Source: OLB6 sp964525565 (lineage in GTDB: Bacteria > Bacteroidota > Ignavibacteria > Kapaibacteriales > Kapaibacteriaceae). Taken from it: a stretch of 63,212 nt of DNA. Shown piece by piece: positions 60,490 through 63,212 of the stretch. The notes beneath the pieces were generated by a model. The model did no database searches. It was not told the origin of the DNA and worked only from the letters and a program-made list of their open reading frames with translations. Numbering within the stretch: the first letter of the stretch is position 1; every line of letters begins with the position of its first letter. A program made the translations under genes and the position numbers. The stretch lies in assembly GCA_964525565.1 (NCBI GenBank), contig CAZGHI010000013.1, forward strand, positions 1 to 63,212. The letters are read 5' to 3'.

Positions 60490-62843
60490 TAGTTGATTGA
60501 ATTGTACGAACAGTTGTACTGGTCTTGCGTTCCGAAATGCTACGAATGTCACGAGCATAGCGAACGATACTAAATGCAAAACCCAAAACCATCGTAATAA
60601 CACCAGCCCACACAAAAGATATCCACGGTTTTACCGCAAAATCGGCGATAAATATCTCGCGTTGTACAGGAAGCGGTTCATTCATGTTCCGAAAGCTTAA
60701 CTCGGCAGAACTTTTATCCGGGTCTTCGTTATTTCGGATAATTCTTGTTATTCCTACAGCATACGGCGTCCCGGGAATCGGTTCCCACAACGGATCAAAG
60801 GTTAATCCACTACTACCGTTAGAGATTCTTGTAATGGCACGGATTTCATTGTCAGGAATACCGCTGGTACGAAGCACAGCCGCCATCTGCATGCGTCCGT
60901 CGGATGCCGATCCCAGTTCCGTTGGCATCGTGAAGCGTTCAAGCGTGAGTACAATCGATGTATCAAGGGGGAGGCGTATTGAAGCCCCTTTAACAACTGT
61001 TGTTGCCTTAAAGACATCTTCAAGACTGGTGGCCTTTGGTGTTAGATACAAATCGTTGTGAATACCCCAGCGTATTCCTGGCTCTAAAAATGCACTTTGC
61101 CTACGATTAAAATCACTCCAGTATAGCGTTGCATAAATTGTTGTGGGTTTTGCGTTAGGCTGATCAGCCGGGACTACCGATACATAGTACCGATACTTTT
61201 CACGATCCGTCCATTGTTTCTCTACTTGTTCTTTTCCAACGAACGTTAAGATGTGTTCACCTACTGTGGTAGGTACCCCTTGAACGAGAACAGCGTGTTG
61301 AACAATGCTTAATTGACTTGTGGTGATGACTCCAAAAATCAGCAATGCAATACCGCTGTGACTAATGTATGCAGCGGCATGAGAAACACTTCGCCGTGCA
61401 ATGGCATAACCAATCTGAACGTTAATGAATAACGAAAAGAAGGCACTGGCTGCCATGATAAGCATACCGATGTCCGTAATTCCGCTAACTGGAAAAACAA
61501 TGGTGCAACAAACAGATAGTGCAAAGGCAAACAGAACTCTGCGGACAAAAACAGTACGAACAGTTGAACGCCACTGCGTAAGCAAGCTTAGTCCATTTAC
61601 AATCAAGATCAACGGAACCAGTACCATATGAGTCTGATTGTAAAAATTGGTCATTACTGCTACCTTCGGTTTTCCGATTACCTCCATGATCACAGGCCAC
61701 GAGGTACCTACAGTAACGAATATCGAGCTGGCCAAGATCAAACCAGCTCCAATGCTTAACATGAATTCCCGCGTTGAAGGGCTAAACTCTTCTTTGGTTG
61801 AGCTGATATGGCGGAAGCGATAAACAATGCCACCTATACCCAACGCGGAGAACAGTACCATGAAGGCTAGCAGTATCCAAAAAGCAAAGGCACCGGGGTC
61901 AACAAAGGAGTGTACGCTTGTATCACCAAGCACACCGCTGCGGGTTAAAAAGGTTGAGTACAACACCAACACAAACGAAAGTATTGCCAGTGCAAACGTG
62001 GTTTTTACGAGTCCGCGTGTTCTTTTTTGTACAAGCATGGTGTGAACTAATGCCACACTTTCTCTCCTCGGAATCTAACTGCTNNNNNNNNNNGTTTTCA
62101 ACCGGATCCCATCCCCAGAAGCCGCCCCACCCTAACGTTTCATATGCCCAGAATCCTCCCAGCATGATGCCAAAACCCAGAACGGCTGTTGCAAACAACG
62201 TCCACGGTAATGCGATAGAGATCCAATTATGGTAGTCTTTTTTTGCAAGGCCAGCCAAAGCAAAAACAAAACTCACCGTCATTGCAGCGAAGCCGGTAAA
62301 TAAAATAGGCGGATGAATTGTAATCCAAACGTTGTGCAACAACGGATTCATTCCTCTGCCATTAAGAGGAACATCGGCACTTGTAATGCCGTTGGCGGCG
62401 AATGTTTCCCAGTACAGGGCAAATGGATTCTTAGCAACGAGAAGCAAGGTGAGAAAGCTCAGCACTGCACCAAAGAGCACCATCACTTCATTTTCGTACT
62501 CGTGACGACGTGCATAGGGCATCACCAATACGGCAATCACAGCTACGAGCATCGTCCAAAGAAGAAAACTACCCTCCTGACCGCTGTAAAAGCTAGCGAT
62601 GAGTAAGTGTAGCGGCATCTCACGCGAGCTCTGGTTATACACATATGTGTACTGAAACTGATGCTGAATGATATTAATGACCAGCATTGATGATGAAATC
62701 ACGAGTCCGGCCGCTAACAATGCTAGGAGGAAGCGACCTATACGCACATATGTGTATGTGCCCTTCCAGACGGCAAAGCCATAAGAAACGACCATCCCAA
62801 CGGCACAGCCGTTGAGCAAATGAATGACAAATTGCTCTATCAT
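60467..62843 (-). CDS. ccmF: Cytochrome c heme lyase subunit CcmF (contains N gap)
   Basis: Large inner-membrane protein that attaches heme to apocytochrome c. The N-terminal part has repeated membrane segments and the tryptophan-rich heme-handling signature LGWGGFWGWDPVEN just before a ten-N gap at 62084-62093. After the gap are LVLYSTFLTRSGVLGDTSVHSF, more membrane segments, a periplasmic beta region and a final membrane helix. The frame changes at the gap and a short stretch near it does not fit the family, so local sequence is unreliable. It overlaps ccmE by 4 bases (ATGA) and the convergent IgGFc-binding-like gene by 23 bases. Length about 790 residues. Confidence 0.93.
62084..62093. other. 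Assembly gap (10 N) inside ccmF
   Basis: The gap lies just after the WWD-type signature. The ~27 bases on its left side do not give the expected CcmF sequence in any frame. Confidence 0.95.
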
Positions 62844-63190
62844 TGCTCAAACACCTGCGTAGCGTGGAAATAGGGTTGATCGCCATCATGAACATGGCCA
62901 ACAAATCGTACTGTTTGCCCAACGGTGAAAGGGACGTTAGGGGGCTTTCCTGTGTACTCTACCGAAAACGATGTTGCCTTACGATCTTCGCACAGCAAAC
63001 GATCATTATCTATCCCAACAATGGAACAGACAATCAAGACCTTTGGTGCCTGTGCCTCGTCCGAGTATTCGCCAGCACGGTCAACAGCCTCAAGAAATGT
63101 TGTTGATTGCGGCTCGCCATACTGCGCAGCGATGTAGAACGCTAGTACTACAACAACAATTGTTGATATCATGGTGATGCGTTTAAGCAT
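62840..63190 (-). CDS. ccmE: CcmE-like heme chaperone, lacking the C-terminal heme-attachment motif
   Basis: 116 residues: an N-terminal membrane anchor (MISTIVVVVLAFYIAAQ) and an OB-fold-like domain (VLIVCSIVGIDNDRLLCED, FSVEYTGKPPNVPFTVGQTV, RFVGHVHDGDQPYFHATQV). The order with ccmF and the fold pattern fit CcmE, which carries heme to CcmF. Family members continue past this strand into a short motif with the covalent heme ligand (His in Proteobacteria, often within a C-P-S-K-Y-type motif in Bacteroidota). This protein stops at ATQVFEQ. It overlaps ccmF by 4 bases and the upstream gene by 8 bases, so the end looks genuine. Confidence 0.8.
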   Translation of the reverse strand: MLKRITMISTIVVVVLAFYIAAQYGEPQSTTFLEAVDRAGEYSDEAQAPKVLIVCSIVGIDNDRLLCEDRKATSFSVEYTGKPPNVPFTVGQTVRFVGHVHDGDQPYFHATQVFEQ

Positions 63191-63212
63191 CAGCCGGTGT
63201 TCCCTCGTATTT
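63183..63212 (-). CDS. C-terminal end of an upstream gene (partial)
   Basis: The last nine codons (KYEGTPADA) and a TAA stop of a frame entering from the right edge, overlapping the ccmE start by 8 bases like other junctions here. By position it could be a ccmC/ccmD-type gene, but there is too little sequence to tell. Confidence 0.3.
   Translation of the reverse strand, partial: KYEGTPADA

Noticed and set aside
1..63212. CRISPR arrays, insertion sequences, prophage, tRNA and rRNA genes
   Set aside because: No regularly spaced repeats, transposase or integrase frames, tRNA T-loop patterns or rRNA sequence were found in the spacers.

Overview
The window is a gene-dense, mostly housekeeping piece of a bacterial chromosome from the Bacteroidota/Chlorobi superphylum. 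A Kapabacteria- or Ignavibacteria-like organism fits best, but no rRNA gene is present to settle it. The case rests on four things. Several large secreted proteins end in type IX secretion (T9SS)-like sorting domains. Family markers include DUF5686, DUF4159, DUF4175, a DUF6952-like protein, the alternate GlmU and an IgGFc-binding-like protein. Many genes are preceded by the Bacteroidota-type -7 promoter element TAnnTTTG. HPr kinase is present and Shine-Dalgarno sequences are clear at some genes. No tRNA, rRNA, CRISPR array, prophage or insertion sequence was found. The sequence is a draft scaffold: six runs of N each fall inside a gene. Two genes carry single-base frameshifts (greA, yqeY) and one glycosyltransferase has an in-frame TGA.

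Layout. 1-1981 (minus): a DUF5686 outer-membrane protein running off the left edge, and a lone sugar-type solute-binding lipoprotein. 2070-5513 (plus): operon pyrG, alternate glmU, SDR oxidoreductase. 5615-7402: secreted CAP-domain protein. 7509-11257 (minus): hpf, hprK, peptide-binding lipoprotein and an AlbA_2/Schlafen-type regulator. 11331-18788 (minus): outer-membrane protein, arginase, accD, greA, ribBA, yajC, tgt, DUF6952-like protein, thioredoxin, plsC. 18837-19946 (plus): mnmA. 19923-22925 (minus): large Asp-box propeller protein with a sorting tail. 23162-25291 (plus): two glycosyltransferases. 25553-29306 (plus): kbl, 3-hydroxyacyl-CoA dehydrogenase, a LolC/E-type permease and a small membrane protein. 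29255-36382 (minus): doxX, purL, a biotin carboxylase, mutS2, yqeY. 36466-37700 (plus): HAD phosphatase and def. 37804-39274 (minus): aldehyde dehydrogenase, divergent from two envelope proteins (39368-41762).

42446-47626 (minus) is an overlapping operon of rsmG, DUF4159, DUF4175 and a small drug/metabolite-type transporter. From 47625 (plus) come a glycosyltransferase and nth, then an envelope cluster: two paralogous proteins with a beta-barrel-like N-terminus and two OmpA-like domains flank a 1438-residue secreted protein. That protein combines a von Willebrand A domain, a seven-bladed WD40 propeller, ASH-like repeats and a sorting domain. A GT4 glycosyltransferase and an IgGFc-binding-like surface protein follow. 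The right end (minus) carries cytochrome c maturation genes ccmE and ccmF.

Most interesting points: (1) the vWA/WD40/double-OmpA cluster; (2) six genes whose -7-like element ends only 4-8 bases before the ATG, suggesting leaderless mRNAs; (3) a tRNA-guanine transglycosylase in which all four zinc ligands are replaced while the catalytic aspartates remain; (4) a CcmE that stops before the heme-attachment motif; (5) rsmG and a glycosyltransferase whose divergent start codons share one CATG.
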